This document shows, in pieces, positions 44,801-53,263 of a stretch of 64,000 nucleotides of DNA. The stretch lies in NCBI RefSeq assembly GCF_019236475.1, contig NZ_JAFAIX010000009.1, positions 310,001-374,000 of the forward strand, given 5' to 3'. Position 1 is the first letter of the stretch. Each line of letters begins with the position of its first letter. The position numbers and the translations under genes are program-made. Under the pieces are notes generated by a model, which saw nothing but the letters and a program-made list of their open reading frames with translations, ran no database searches and was not told where the DNA came from. This DNA comes from Chitinophaga sp. Its GTDB lineage: Bacteria > Bacteroidota > Bacteroidia > Chitinophagales > Chitinophagaceae.

Positions 44801-45466
44801 AACACCGAGGCCCGCCACAACGATGTCTCCCCCAGCGCTAGCATATCCGCCCATCTTCATCCGCGTCCATTGGCCGCATTCAAACAGTTGCATGAACTCG
44901 GACTTAATATCCGTGACTACCCAGATATTGATATAACGATTGCCATCCCACCGGCCCAGGGCAGTAATTTTATCCCCTTCAAGATCATTATCGAAATCCG
45001 TCAAGTAGGACTTGACGCGGGTGATACCGGTGGTAATACTACCATCTGGCGCAGTTTGTGCCAAGCAAAACTGGATACCTGTATTGGTACGACCACCTGT
45101 AAAAGCGCCGGAGGCAGAATAGGCTTCATTCAGGTCTTTGATCGCCTTTATCACAGCAGCATCGGTGATGCTGGCAGGATTCTCATTGATAATATGTACT
45201 ACTACCGGAAGGGTAACGGTGCCGGTTGCACGAAAGCCAGCTCTTTGTCGGGCGAGGATGGCTTTATCCACGAATTGCTCCCTGGAAAGAAACTGTGGAT
45301 TGCTGCGCCATCTATCCATCATGATATCCGTACCGCATGGACGGATGGCTGCTGTCAACTGGGCCTTTGATAGCAATGGTGAACTGACGAATAGTATAAC
45401 AATAAGGATAATACGAGTGAGTGTTCCTTTACAGATTTGCATTTTCCAGGATTTGGTTGTTGGCAT
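41825..45466 (-). CDS. Secreted M43-type zinc metalloprotease with type B T9SS C-terminal domain
   Basis: A 1213-residue secreted protein with a signal peptide (about 14-35, SSPLLSKAQ). The protease domain (about 85-330) has the M43 zinc motif HEMGHYLSLLHTF (227-239), as in cytophagalysin and pappalysin, and a Met-turn DNFMDYG. It continues with PKD-like domains and three Cys-rich repeats, each with a D.DP.QPGA/DGTGKRLG-like segment and a W.P...LSC.NC..P motif (about 500-1110). The last 100 residues begin PTAFTPNGDGQNDIF and end in the CHU-type gliding-associated domain that directs export by type IX secretion. A consensus -7 box precedes it. Confidence 0.92.
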   Translation of the reverse strand: MPTTKSWKMQICKGTLTRIILIVILFVSSPLLSKAQLTAAIRPCGTDIMMDRWRSNPQFLSREQFVDKAILARQRAGFRATGTVTLPVVVHIINENPASITDAAVIKAIKDLNEAYSASGAFTGGRTNTGIQFCLAQTAPDGSITTGITRVKSYLTDFDNDLEGDKITALGRWDGNRYINIWVVTDIKSEFMQLFECGQWTRMKMGGYASAGGDIVVAGLGVGLVAHEMGHYLSLLHTFGNMDCKNDDCTVDGDKVCDTPPEKTITGGYSCATPQNSCSTDTLSGFSVDVPDLPDNFMDYGQGTGCILGFTQGQADRMHNFINAALPQMINSTVCNPPCIPTATASFSKNIDYPLQGNQITFTNTTTGTATFQWLVDDLPAATTKDFTLTVTDKRNYKITLLATNGGCTSISTDVVGVSCGVVARFTPDKRKIASKQGIELDKIVFTNRSRNATSYQWLMSNNQGMAEQVISTNVDLTYTFLDPGIYNIRLIATDGVCTDESETLHVTVDDPTPDAILYLTKAECYQQNQLRISLYAANMGYKTIPKGTTVAFYDKDPRQPGAKLLGNLYPLPADLPGKCSTPVFTTVANVQMGNLDSIYAVINDNGTTLPLALPNTNVVESNYNNNIAVKRHFRFTPVIDISDLTVQPLTTAVLKAEGKNGTIATATWAPVDDLSCSNCVSPTYTAPYRKDTVTTRQITAYSPLGCYDSAMATIHIPIADDYTVQVQHLTCASNNRLHVDFQLCNNFIAGNIPPGLIVRFYDADPAQPGAIQLGTDFITSTYSVNACDHYGHFIGTPASGKVFATVNTGGKIAYTIQSGLIEKDYTNNQYDTDYTPPVLQVMPADTQVYRKDRFDLRYNTTLDKPYQPTWSTANTYTISCTNCDNPIAAMKNSDDIRLQVTNNYGCTLYDTAHIAIFAPDFTIDLKEAHCYKEGEVVVAFNICMHNGYDSVMSKIPVTFYDDGTGKRLGTVFYTTVRQEGNCHVYTHTIPAPEKGHGILAVINSDGSTDANGNYNAILPETVRDNNTGDVAYIPFSLQLSPVTSNLLRPAQVPLRTQVEGDPATSWTWTPAEGLSCNNCPNPIATVRSSMKYKVTITNSYYCTASADATILTSTLPRTIMPTAFTPNGDGQNDIFYIIGSSDIRIVKSFTIFNRMGNKVFERFNIPANDKAFGWDGKVNNRTGNMDSYVYMALVEYVDGTTELIKGSFLLLR

Positions 45467-45490
45467 ACGGTGTTGTCACTGACACAGCCC

Positions 45491-45498
45491 CAAAATTA
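45491..45498 (-). promoter_or_regulatory. -7 element for the M43 metalloprotease gene
   Basis: On the minus strand the bases read TAATTTTG, an exact TAnnTTTG match, 24 bases before the ATG. The -33 region is T-rich but lacks a clear TTTG. Confidence 0.5.
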
Positions 45499-45545
45499 CA
45501 GGAAACATCTGTTAAAAAATTACTATTTGATTGGGAGTGGAAAAA

Positions 45546-46520
45546 TTATCTTGTGGAAGGAATGACCTTTGGCTTATGGCCGGCATTTTCCTTTCGATTT
45601 TCGCTGAGATAGCGAATACTCGCATTCAATTCGAACCCTACAAGCAGGAAGAAGGAATTGAAAAATACCCAGAGCATCAGGATCAGGATAGTACCGATAG
45701 AGCCGTAGATTTTGTTGTAATTGCCGAAATTATTCACAAAATAGGAGAAACCTATGGTCACGAGCATCATACCGCAGGTGGCAACAGTAGCGCCGGCGGT
45801 GATGAAATGCCATTTCTTGGCAGTAGCGGGACCGAAGCGATATAATACCGAATTGACAGAATACAACAGCATGATGATAATGATCCAACGGGAAATATCG
45901 ATGATATTTTTCACGAAGGAGCTGGTGATATGGAGCCAGTTGAAGATGGTCCGAAGCGTAGCACCTTGTGCGATCATCAAGCCTACTGTAATCAGGAGAA
46001 TGACACCCAGCAGGGCTGTCAACTGCAAGGCCACGAGCCTATTTTGCCACCATTTGCGTTTATGGAAGCCAGAGCGTTCCATTTTATTGAAGGAGCGGAG
46101 TATTCCCATCACGCCGTTGGAGGAATAGAAAAAACCCATCAGGAAGGCGACAGACAACAATCCATTACGGTGCGTATGGAGGAAGTCGTGGATCATTTCC
46201 CGTACAATCATGTAGGTATTGTAATTGGGCGTAAGATCCTGTGCTAGATCGTACAAGGTCGGCTCAATATTCTTCAGTGGAACAAAGGGTACCAATGTAA
46301 ACAAGAAGATAAAGAACGGAGGAATGGCCAACAGGAAGTTAAAAGAGATGGCGCGGGCACGGTCGCCGAGGCCACGGTTTTTAACTTCCTGTCCGAAATA
46401 TGTCAGCACATCATACAATGGCAGTCCTTCAAACCCTGGTAAAATCAATGTTTTAGTACGTTCTACCAGTTGTTTGTAGGGTTTCGATCTGAATATTAAG
46501 TTTTCAGGTTTAAATGCCAA
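45546..46520 (-). CDS. YihY/BrkB-family inner-membrane protein
   Basis: A 324-residue polytopic membrane protein with about six helices. The family pattern is seen in ARAISFNFLLAIPPFFIFLFT near the start, NGVMGILRSFNKMERSGFHKR in the middle, and GSIGTILILMLWVFFNSFFLLVGFELNA near the end. Despite an old ribonuclease BN label in this family, it is an inner-membrane protein of unknown role. It begins 27 bases after mltG on the same strand, so the two are probably co-transcribed. Confidence 0.9.
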   Translation of the reverse strand: MAFKPENLIFRSKPYKQLVERTKTLILPGFEGLPLYDVLTYFGQEVKNRGLGDRARAISFNFLLAIPPFFIFLFTLVPFVPLKNIEPTLYDLAQDLTPNYNTYMIVREMIHDFLHTHRNGLLSVAFLMGFFYSSNGVMGILRSFNKMERSGFHKRKWWQNRLVALQLTALLGVILLITVGLMIAQGATLRTIFNWLHITSSFVKNIIDISRWIIIIMLLYSVNSVLYRFGPATAKKWHFITAGATVATCGMMLVTIGFSYFVNNFGNYNKIYGSIGTILILMLWVFFNSFFLLVGFELNASIRYLSENRKENAGHKPKVIPSTR

Positions 46521-46547
46521 GATGATATATGTTGAGGTCAGTAATGA

Positions 46548-47597
46548 TTATAGTCCGCGTTTATTGAGTTCTGCCTGGTATTTTCTGGCATTTTCAAGAT
46601 GCTCTGAATAGGTAGCTGCAAACGCATGATAGCCGGAAAAATCCGATCTGGCGCAAAAATACAGATAATCTGTTTCTGGTGTATTCAGTACAGCGTTGAT
46701 GGATTTTTCAGACGGCGTACAGATCGGGCCAGGAGGCAGACCTTCATTGCGGTAAGTGTTATACGGAGAATCAAACTGGGTATGTCCTTCCCGGATTCTT
46801 TTCAGACCGAAATCTTGCAAAGCGAATTTCACAGTAGGATCGGCTTGAAGGCGCATGCCCTTGCGGAAGCGGTTCAGGTAAACACTAGATACCAGTGGTT
46901 TTTCGTCGTTTTTATTGGTTTCTTCCTCCACGATAGACGCTAGGATGGTTACCTGTATAGGCGTCAGGCCGAGGGCTTTGGCTTTCGCTTTACGTTCGTC
47001 TGTCCAGAAAGCGTCCATTGCTTTTTCCAGTTTCCTGAAAACGGCATCGGCATTGGTATTCCAATAGAATTCGTAAGTATTGGGCACTACCGCGCACATC
47101 ACGGTGTTGGTGTCCAGGCCAAATTGACGCAGGTATACCTGGTCTTTCAGCATGGCTCGGAGGGTAGTGGAGTCGGCTTCCAGGTTACTGGACACCTTAT
47201 GAACGAAGTCGTCTTTGGTGCGGAGTTTATTGATCACCAGGGTTACAGGTGATTGTTTCCCGGAGCGGAGCATCTTTACGATTTCGAAGTTGCTCATGCC
47301 ACGGGCAATTTTATATCTACCGGCTTTTACCTTGGCTGGATAACCAAACTCTTTTGCCACCCAGTTAAAGCTACCGGCATTGCGTATAATACCTTGTTCC
47401 TGGAGGCCATCTACTACGTTGTTGTAGGTGCTTCCAGTGCGTATGTAGAAGTATTTATTATCTCCAAAAGCGCGGGTGTTGGGTCCGAAAACTCTATAAC
47501 TGACATAGACCAGCGCCCCTGCTGCCAAGCATCCGATGATGAGCAGACTTCTTTTCAGGAGCATGGATTTCCCGGCGGATTGCTTCTTTTTTGCCAT
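46548..47597 (-). CDS. mltG: Endolytic murein transglycosylase
   Basis: A 349-residue protein from the ATG at 47597, which gives the usual short basic MAKKKQ lead before one membrane helix (about 15-38). The YceG/MltG domain shows a LysM-like region (IRTGSTYNNVVDGLQEQG), then ASIVEEETNK with the catalytic Glu around residue 224, YLNRFRKGMRLQADPTV, and the C-terminal SPYNTYRNEGLPPGPI. It cuts nascent glycan strands and so sets their length. An extra in-frame ATG 18 bases upstream exists but would overlap the terminator side of the gap. Confidence 0.95.
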   Translation of the reverse strand: MAKKKQSAGKSMLLKRSLLIIGCLAAGALVYVSYRVFGPNTRAFGDNKYFYIRTGSTYNNVVDGLQEQGIIRNAGSFNWVAKEFGYPAKVKAGRYKIARGMSNFEIVKMLRSGKQSPVTLVINKLRTKDDFVHKVSSNLEADSTTLRAMLKDQVYLRQFGLDTNTVMCAVVPNTYEFYWNTNADAVFRKLEKAMDAFWTDERKAKAKALGLTPIQVTILASIVEEETNKNDEKPLVSSVYLNRFRKGMRLQADPTVKFALQDFGLKRIREGHTQFDSPYNTYRNEGLPPGPICTPSEKSINAVLNTPETDYLYFCARSDFSGYHAFAATYSEHLENARKYQAELNKRGL

Positions 47598-47610
47598 AGA
47601 TAGTAATGGT

Positions 47611-47641
47611 AACAAAAAACCTCGCTTTTAACGGCGAGGTT
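47611..47641 (-). terminator. Terminator after secG
   Basis: AACCTCGC (47618-47625) pairs with GCGAGGTT (47634-47641); on the minus strand a run of T follows. It separates secG from mltG. Confidence 0.85.
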
Positions 47642-47665
47642 TGCGAATATATTATTCAAACAATA

Positions 47666-48034
47666 TTATTTAGACTGACCAGGAGCCGGTTTTGCAGGCT
47701 GACCCTGTTGTGCAGGAGCTGGTGCTGGCTGAGGTGCTTGTATTGGCTGATTACCAACGCTCTTTTCAATAGCTGTTTTTTCCAGGGTCTGGGTACCAGC
47801 TTTGGAACCAGAACCGATAAAGAAAGGAGCTGTCAGGCACAGAATAGCGATAATTGCTGCCAGTACCCAGGTACCTTTTTCAAGCACATCCGTAGTCTGA
47901 CGTACGCCAATCACCTGATTACCAATACCTCCAAAGGAACCGGATAAACCGCCACCTTTAGGATTCTGGATCAGAACGAAAAAGCCCAGTAACACACAGG
48001 CCAGGATAATCAGGATACCAAAAACTATCAACAT
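47666..48034 (-). CDS. secG: Preprotein translocase subunit SecG
   Basis: A 122-residue protein with two membrane helices (about 3-22 and 54-74) joined by the conserved cytoplasmic FFVLIQNPKGGGLSGSFGG loop. It assists protein movement through SecYE. The C-terminal tail is Pro/Ala/Gln-rich, as often in Bacteroidota. It follows the TPR-like gene by eight bases and is followed by a terminator. Confidence 0.95.
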   Translation of the reverse strand: MLIVFGILIILACVLLGFFVLIQNPKGGGLSGSFGGIGNQVIGVRQTTDVLEKGTWVLAAIIAILCLTAPFFIGSGSKAGTQTLEKTAIEKSVGNQPIQAPQPAPAPAQQGQPAKPAPGQSK

Positions 48035-48042
48035 AGAAACGA

Positions 48043-49299
48043 CTATTTATTTTTGTCTATTAGTGACTTTAAATCTTTTATCTTTTGCGCAAAATAAGCG
48101 TTTTTGTTGGGATTAAGCAAACTTAATTTTTGATATATCTGTATGGCATTCTGGTACTGATGCTGACGTACCCAAATTTCTGCCAATGTTTCAGATACAA
48201 TGTCTGTATCCACCTTAATAGAATCCAAAGCCATTTTCTCTACTGTTTCAGAGATTTCAGGCTCTTCGGTCTCTTCATACAGGCGGTGCAGTTGTTGCTG
48301 ATACCAATCTTTGCTGGTTCTGCCAGCGAAATTATCCTTCATCTGGCGTAGCCAGGAGGTAAAACTCTTCATTTCGGCTTCTCGCTGCACACTCAGTTCA
48401 TCAGCATGTTCCGGATCTTTCAAGCGTTTATATGCAAAATAATCATCTGTGAATAGTGGCTGAAATACTAATTCTGTTGCTTCTTCTGTCGGAATTTCCA
48501 ATGGAAATATTTTTATCGGCTCGGAAGACGCTTCTTCGGCTTCCGGCACTGCTGTTGTTTCAAAATTGTTTATGTCTGCTTGTGGCGGCGCAGCACTACT
48601 CACCTCTGGCTCATCCTCAGCAACAGGCGATGGTTCCGTTGCAACCGGCTCCTCTGCTGCTGCTAAGTGTACAGAAGGATCCAGTATGGCCATGTCTTCC
48701 GTTACTTCTTCCTCTACTGCCTGATCTACTACTTCCGCTGCTGGTAATTGAACAGTAGGGTTCAAGATGTCAAGGTCATGCTTCACTTCTTCCTCCACTG
48801 CCTGATCTACTACTTCTGCTGCTGATAATTGAACAGTAGGGTTCAAGATGTCAAGGTCCTGCGATACTTCCGCTTCATCATGCTGAATGGTTGTTGACTG
48901 TGTATTCAGTACGGAAGGCTCATGGATAATGGCCTCCGTGAAGGCGGTGGGCACTGCAGGTATATCGGCTTCGGTGTTTGCAGGAGCAGGGGGTGTGTGA
49001 ATAGCTTCCGGAAGCGTATCCGTAGGAATAACCCGCGCAATACGTTCTTCTACTGGCATTAATACCGCTTCGGTAGTAACGAACTGGTAGAAATGATGGG
49101 CCTGATGGCTGTAGATGCTACCGGTTTTGACAGTAGGACTATTTAAATCCTCATGGCGACTATAATCTTTCTTTGCCATAAGCACGCGAGCGGTTGCAAA
49201 GTAAGGATATTCCGTCACCAGCTTTTTTAAAGCGGCTTCATCTACCTGGTGAAGATCAGGTACATGGAAGATATGCTCAATAATCCTGTTTGGTGTCAT
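48043..49299 (-). CDS. TPR-like protein with an internal acidic repeat
   Basis: A 418-residue cytoplasmic protein. The conserved N-terminus (1-90) starts MTPNRIIEHIFHVPDLHQVD; the C-terminus (about 345-418) forms a TPR-like helical pair, LAEIWVRQHQYQNAIQIYQKLSLLNP. Between lies an acidic, Pro/Ala-rich linker holding about three 27-residue repeats with the core DILNPTVQL and AAEVVDQAVEEEV. Such proteins sit between lptE and secG in many Bacteroidota; the function is unknown. The repeat is also visible as an 81-bp DNA repeat. Confidence 0.8.
   Translation of the reverse strand: MTPNRIIEHIFHVPDLHQVDEAALKKLVTEYPYFATARVLMAKKDYSRHEDLNSPTVKTGSIYSHQAHHFYQFVTTEAVLMPVEERIARVIPTDTLPEAIHTPPAPANTEADIPAVPTAFTEAIIHEPSVLNTQSTTIQHDEAEVSQDLDILNPTVQLSAAEVVDQAVEEEVKHDLDILNPTVQLPAAEVVDQAVEEEVTEDMAILDPSVHLAAAEEPVATEPSPVAEDEPEVSSAAPPQADINNFETTAVPEAEEASSEPIKIFPLEIPTEEATELVFQPLFTDDYFAYKRLKDPEHADELSVQREAEMKSFTSWLRQMKDNFAGRTSKDWYQQQLHRLYEETEEPEISETVEKMALDSIKVDTDIVSETLAEIWVRQHQYQNAIQIYQKLSLLNPNKNAYFAQKIKDLKSLIDKNK
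48675..48870 (-). repeat. 81-bp coding tandem repeat inside the TPR-like gene
   Basis: CTGATCTACTACTTC begins near-identical units at 48721 and 48802, exactly 81 bases apart; a more diverged unit lies before them. The unit codes for 27 residues and keeps the frame. Confidence 0.85.
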
Positions 49300-49353
49300 A
49301 CCTGCTAATGTAATAAAAATCTGATATGTATCAGTCGTTGCTACAGAATTTGA

Positions 49354-49887
49354 CTACCAGTTAGCAAATGCCCGGTTAAAGATATCATCCGTAATATTCG
49401 GAATGATTTCATTATCCAGGAGGCCATTCTCTACGCTGCTCGCCAGTGAGGTAGCGGGGAAGTCGGCGCTACGGGAGAAGGATTGCGTGAATCCTTTTTT
49501 ATCGCCCACACGCTTCAGGAATATTACATTCACGGTCACTGTCAGCCTAGATCTGGAAGATTTATCGACATTGGTTACAGCGGCATTGGAATAAGTGTAA
49601 CCGGTGATGGTAGCCCTGAATTCATAATCCGCTCTCGGTTCTGTTTCCGCAACTTGTACCAGTTTGGTTTGTCCTTGAATTTTATCACGGAGTTTTTGCG
49701 TCATACGTTGGCCCAGGGTAGGGTTGTTGATAGGCGCTCTATTCTCCACAAAACGAACATTCACGGTTTTTGCTTCCTGGTCGATACTGGCGCCGGTGGC
49801 GGAGTATTTAACGGAGCAGCCGCTTAATATGGCGAGTACTCCGAAGGTCAGGAGTATCGGGAATAATTTCCTCATGTATGGATGCAT
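49354..49887 (-). CDS. LptE-like LPS-assembly lipoprotein
   Basis: A 177-residue lipoprotein with lipobox LSGC (Cys24). It has VKYSATGASID followed by NPTLGQRMTQKLRDKIQGQTKLV and GEYEF-like RADYEFRATITGYTYSN, the layout of Bacteroidota LptE-family proteins that plug the LptD barrel. It lies between the sigma-54 activator gene (four bases upstream) and the TPR-like gene. The start could be residue 1 or Met5; both keep the lipobox. Confidence 0.85.
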   Translation of the reverse strand: MHPYMRKLFPILLTFGVLAILSGCSVKYSATGASIDQEAKTVNVRFVENRAPINNPTLGQRMTQKLRDKIQGQTKLVQVAETEPRADYEFRATITGYTYSNAAVTNVDKSSRSRLTVTVNVIFLKRVGDKKGFTQSFSRSADFPATSLASSVENGLLDNEIIPNITDDIFNRAFANW

Positions 49888-49891
49888 TATT

Positions 49892-51133
49892 TTATTCTGC
49901 GATGTTATATTCTTTCAGTTTCCTGTACAGGGTTCTTTCAGAAATCCCCAGATCCAAAGCGGCATCTTTACGTTTGCCCTTATGTTTTTTGAGGGCTTTG
50001 ACGATGAGTTCCTTCTCTTTGTCGGCGATAGAAAGTGTTTCCTCTACTTCTTCGTGGTGATCGATTTTATTATCCTGTATAATGATAGGCTGTGCATTAC
50101 CAATGGTGGGCGCCTGCGGTGCAATATCTGTTGCCGTGGCAGGGTAGCTGTGTAATACATGGGTATCTGCTGGATGGAAATCGTGATTGTGTGCAATGGT
50201 CGGATTTTGCAGAATATCGAAGAACATCTTTTTCAGTTCTGTTACATCTTTCTTCATATCGAAGAAAAGTTTGTACAGGATGTCCCTTTCACTGGCGAAA
50301 TCGCCGCCATGTGGCTGAGGTGCAGCCAGCATGGGCAGTCTGTTTACTTCCAGGTGTTCTGGCAAGAATCGTTTCAGATCATGTGCCGTGACCATTTTAT
50401 CCGTAGATAGTACAGAAATCTGTTCTGCAATATTTTTCAGTTCTCTTACATTACCTCTCCATGGATAATTAACGAGCGCGTTGCGAGCTTCATCATCCAG
50501 TTGAATAGAAGGGGTTTTATATTTTTCAGAGAAATCTACGGAGAACTTACGGAAGAGCAGGGGAATATCCTCTTTTCTGTCACGTAGTGCAGGTACGCGG
50601 ATAGGTACGGTGTTGAGCCTGTAGTAGAGGTCTTCTCTGAACTTCCCTTGTTGGGTTCGTTCGAGGAGATCCCTATTGGTAGCGGCAATTACGCGTACAT
50701 CTGTTTTTTGTACTTTGGACGAACCCACGCGAATATATTCGCCAGTTTCCAGTACGCGGAGTAGTCGCGCTTGTGTTCCCAGCGGCATTTCCCCGATTTC
50801 ATCCAAGAAGATAGTACCGCCATTAACGGTTTCAAAATAACCTTTACGGTTGTCTACTGCACCGGTGAAGGAGCCTTTTTCGTGTCCGAATAGCTCGGAG
50901 TCGATAGTGCCTTCCGGAATAGCGCCGCAGTTTACCGCGATGAACGGATTGTGTTTGCGGGCGCTTAACGCATGGATGATCTGCGAGAATACTTCCTTAC
51001 CAACGCCGCTCTCTCCGTTTATCAGCACGGTGAGATCGGTATTGGCTACCTGTACAGCCACCTGCAGCGCGTAATTCAGCGCCGGGCTATTGCCGATAAT
51101 GCCGAACCTGTTTTTGATAGCCTGTATATCCAT
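49892..51133 (-). CDS. Sigma-54-dependent activator without a receiver domain
   Basis: A 413-residue bacterial enhancer-binding protein. The AAA+ domain begins almost at the N-terminus: Walker A NGESGVGKE (39-47), the sigma-54 contact loop GSFTGA (87-92, where GAFTGA is usual), Walker B GGTIFLDEIGEM (105-116) and an R-finger region (ATNRDL...REDLYYRLN). A Fis-type helix-turn-helix closes the protein (DAALDLGISERTLYRKL). With no receiver or GAF domain, it resembles PspF in layout and must be controlled by another protein or its level. No -24/-12 promoter was seen in the window. Confidence 0.92.
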   Translation of the reverse strand: MDIQAIKNRFGIIGNSPALNYALQVAVQVANTDLTVLINGESGVGKEVFSQIIHALSARKHNPFIAVNCGAIPEGTIDSELFGHEKGSFTGAVDNRKGYFETVNGGTIFLDEIGEMPLGTQARLLRVLETGEYIRVGSSKVQKTDVRVIAATNRDLLERTQQGKFREDLYYRLNTVPIRVPALRDRKEDIPLLFRKFSVDFSEKYKTPSIQLDDEARNALVNYPWRGNVRELKNIAEQISVLSTDKMVTAHDLKRFLPEHLEVNRLPMLAAPQPHGGDFASERDILYKLFFDMKKDVTELKKMFFDILQNPTIAHNHDFHPADTHVLHSYPATATDIAPQAPTIGNAQPIIIQDNKIDHHEEVEETLSIADKEKELIVKALKKHKGKRKDAALDLGISERTLYRKLKEYNIAE

Positions 51134-51184
51134 TTTTCGTTAAGCCGGTTTAGTGATATGATAATTATTACGGTGAAACAGTGC

Positions 51185-52609
51185 TTACTGTACCGCTACT
51201 CCTCTCAATGTTCCAGAAGTGCAGCTTTCCACTTTCACCATAACGTAATCTCCTTTCTGATAGTTTTCTTTCGGGAATACAATCACTTTATTCTGATCGT
51301 TTCTGCCGTAAAGTTCATCTGATGAGCGTTTGGAAGTGCCTTCCACCAATACTTTAAAGGTGCGACCTACTTCGCGCTGCATTCCTGCCAAGGAATTCTG
51401 GCGGTGGAGTTCTACTACTTCCGCCAATCTTCTTTTCTTCACATCTTCTGGAATATCATCCTGGTAACGACGTGCTGCCAGGGTGCCCGGACGCTCGGAA
51501 TAAAAGTACATATATGCCAGGTCATAACGAGCAAATCTCATCATGGCCATGGTATCTTGATGATCCTCTTCTGTTTCAGTGCAGAAACCAGTGATAATAT
51601 CAGTAGAAAGACCGCAATCCGGCAGTATTTCACGGATACGCTCTACTTTTTTGATATACCACTCACGGGTATACGTACGGTTCATCAACTGTAAGATACG
51701 GGTGCTACCACTCTGCACAGGTAGATGTATATAATTACAAATGTTTTCGTACTTCGCCATGATGAAGAGTACTTCATCTGTGATATCTTTTGGATGGGAG
51801 GTGCTGAAACGTACGCGGAGCAAAGGATTGATCAATGCTACTTTTTCTAGCAACTGGGCAAATGTAACGGTTTCATCTCCGGCATCGTTGGTCCAGTAAT
51901 AGGAATCCACGTTCTGACCGAGGAGGGTTACTTCCCGATAACCATTGTCGAACAGCTCTTGCGCTTCCCGAATAATGGAATAGGCATCCCGACTCCTCTC
52001 ACGGCCACGGGTAAACGGTACTACGCAGAAGGTACACATATTGTTGCACCCACGCATGATGGATACAAAACTTGTCACACCGTTATTATCTAGTCTCACC
52101 GGACTGATATCTCCATACGTTTCCTCTCTACTCAACAACACATTTACCGATTTCTGACCGCCTTCCGCTTCTGCAATGAGGGCAGGCAGACTGCGATAGG
52201 CATCTGGACCTACTACCAGGTCTACCAGTTTCTCTTCATCCAGCAGTTTACCTTTCAATCGCTCAGCCATACATCCTAGGATACCTACTAATAACCCCGG
52301 ACGCTCTTTCTTCGCACTCTTAAACTCCGTCAGGCGTTTACGTACCGTTTGTTCCGCTTTCTCCCGAATCGAACAGGTATTCACCAGGATGAGATTCGCT
52401 TCCTCTAGGTTACGGGTAGCACCAAATCCTTCGTCATTCAGAATGGATGCTACGATCTCACTATCGTTGAAGTTCATCGCACATCCGTAACTTTCTATAT
52501 AAAATTTCTTGCTATATGTATTGGAATGGTTGGCAGCAGGTGAGAAGGCTTCCCCCTGTCTACTTTCATCATGCACTTTGGTGTTCTGATCCAGCATTTC
52601 CTTTCTCAA
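51185..52609 (-). CDS. miaB: tRNA-2-methylthio-N6-dimethylallyladenosine synthase
   Basis: A 474-residue methylthiotransferase that adds the 2-methylthio group to i6A37 of tRNAs. The N-terminal UPF0004 domain has C43, C79 and C113 (SYGCAMN, NTCSIRE, GCMAER); the radical SAM motif is CNNMCTFC (C188, C192, C195); a TRAM domain ends the protein. An N-terminal extension of about 34 residues, including [18 protein letters not shown], precedes the usual start KFYIESYGC, as is common in this group. It is upstream of the sigma-54 activator in the same run. Confidence 0.96.
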   Translation of the reverse strand: MRKEMLDQNTKVHDESRQGEAFSPAANHSNTYSKKFYIESYGCAMNFNDSEIVASILNDEGFGATRNLEEANLILVNTCSIREKAEQTVRKRLTEFKSAKKERPGLLVGILGCMAERLKGKLLDEEKLVDLVVGPDAYRSLPALIAEAEGGQKSVNVLLSREETYGDISPVRLDNNGVTSFVSIMRGCNNMCTFCVVPFTRGRERSRDAYSIIREAQELFDNGYREVTLLGQNVDSYYWTNDAGDETVTFAQLLEKVALINPLLRVRFSTSHPKDITDEVLFIMAKYENICNYIHLPVQSGSTRILQLMNRTYTREWYIKKVERIREILPDCGLSTDIITGFCTETEEDHQDTMAMMRFARYDLAYMYFYSERPGTLAARRYQDDIPEDVKKRRLAEVVELHRQNSLAGMQREVGRTFKVLVEGTSKRSSDELYGRNDQNKVIVFPKENYQKGDYVMVKVESCTSGTLRGVAVQ

Positions 52610-52683
52610 ATTTAGGATGGCAAAAATAAGGAATAAAAGTTGAAAATGCCATTATGTCATTTTGATTGGCTAGCTTAAAAATG

Positions 52684-52712
52684 AAAACCCCTCCCGTCAG
52701 GCGGAAGGGGTA
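52684..52712 (-). terminator. Weak terminator between the conserved 166-aa protein gene and miaB
   Basis: ACCCCT (52687-52692) pairs with AGGGGT (52706-52711), with extra pairs inside, followed on the minus strand by TTTTCAT. Confidence 0.6.
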
Positions 52713-52738
52713 GGAAATAGCTTGTATGGCATGGAAAA

Positions 52739-53239
52739 CTATGCCTTTACACCCAATTTAGTGGCCAACCAGCTATCTTTCAGCGGGATGAGCCATTTGG
52801 TGTCCAGGTCGGCTTTATTCAGCACGGTATTATTCAAATACAGGGTATTTTCGTCGATATAGCCTTTTTCCAGGGCGTAAGGCACCTGGGCCAGTGGCAG
52901 CAACTGTACTTTATCTTTTACGATGAAGCCCAGCAACAGGCGATCGAAGAGGTTTACCTCGTATTGTCTTTCCAGGCTCTTGATGATACGTACGGAGCTG
53001 TCGGTACTACAACCGCTCACCATCGTTTGCGTTTCATCTGCCATTAAAATGATTACATGGTTCATCACCACGCCACCCCATCCTTTAATAGGGTCGCCAT
53101 GGGCATTCCATTGCGCCGTAAATTGGTGCAGTTGTTCGTTGATCTCCAATACTTCCTGTTCGTTGAATGGTCGATTGCTCTGATATATCCAAACCCTGGA
53201 AGAAGGAGAAAATCCCTCAGGGAAATTTATCTTGTCCAT
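52739..53239 (-). CDS. Conserved protein of unknown function, often mislabelled ABC transporter ATPase
   Basis: A 166-residue protein with RVWIYQSNRPFNEQEVLEIN near the start and HVIILMADETQTMVSGCSTDSSVRIIKSLE in the middle. No Walker motif, membrane segment or signal peptide is present, so the ATPase label I recall for homologues is not supported. It is co-linear with the two Fe-S genes upstream (24 bases), a grouping I recall from other Bacteroidota. Cys80 in SGCSTD is a notable conserved-looking residue. Function unknown. Confidence 0.75.
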   Translation of the reverse strand: MDKINFPEGFSPSSRVWIYQSNRPFNEQEVLEINEQLHQFTAQWNAHGDPIKGWGGVVMNHVIILMADETQTMVSGCSTDSSVRIIKSLERQYEVNLFDRLLLGFIVKDKVQLLPLAQVPYALEKGYIDENTLYLNNTVLNKADLDTKWLIPLKDSWLATKLGVKA

Positions 53240-53263
53240 ACTACAAAATTAGGTAATTCGGAT

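Noticed and set aside
44348-45370. A 340-codon open frame antisense to the M43 metalloprotease
   Set aside because: The opposite strand carries HExxH and a signal peptide; the antisense translation has no family features.
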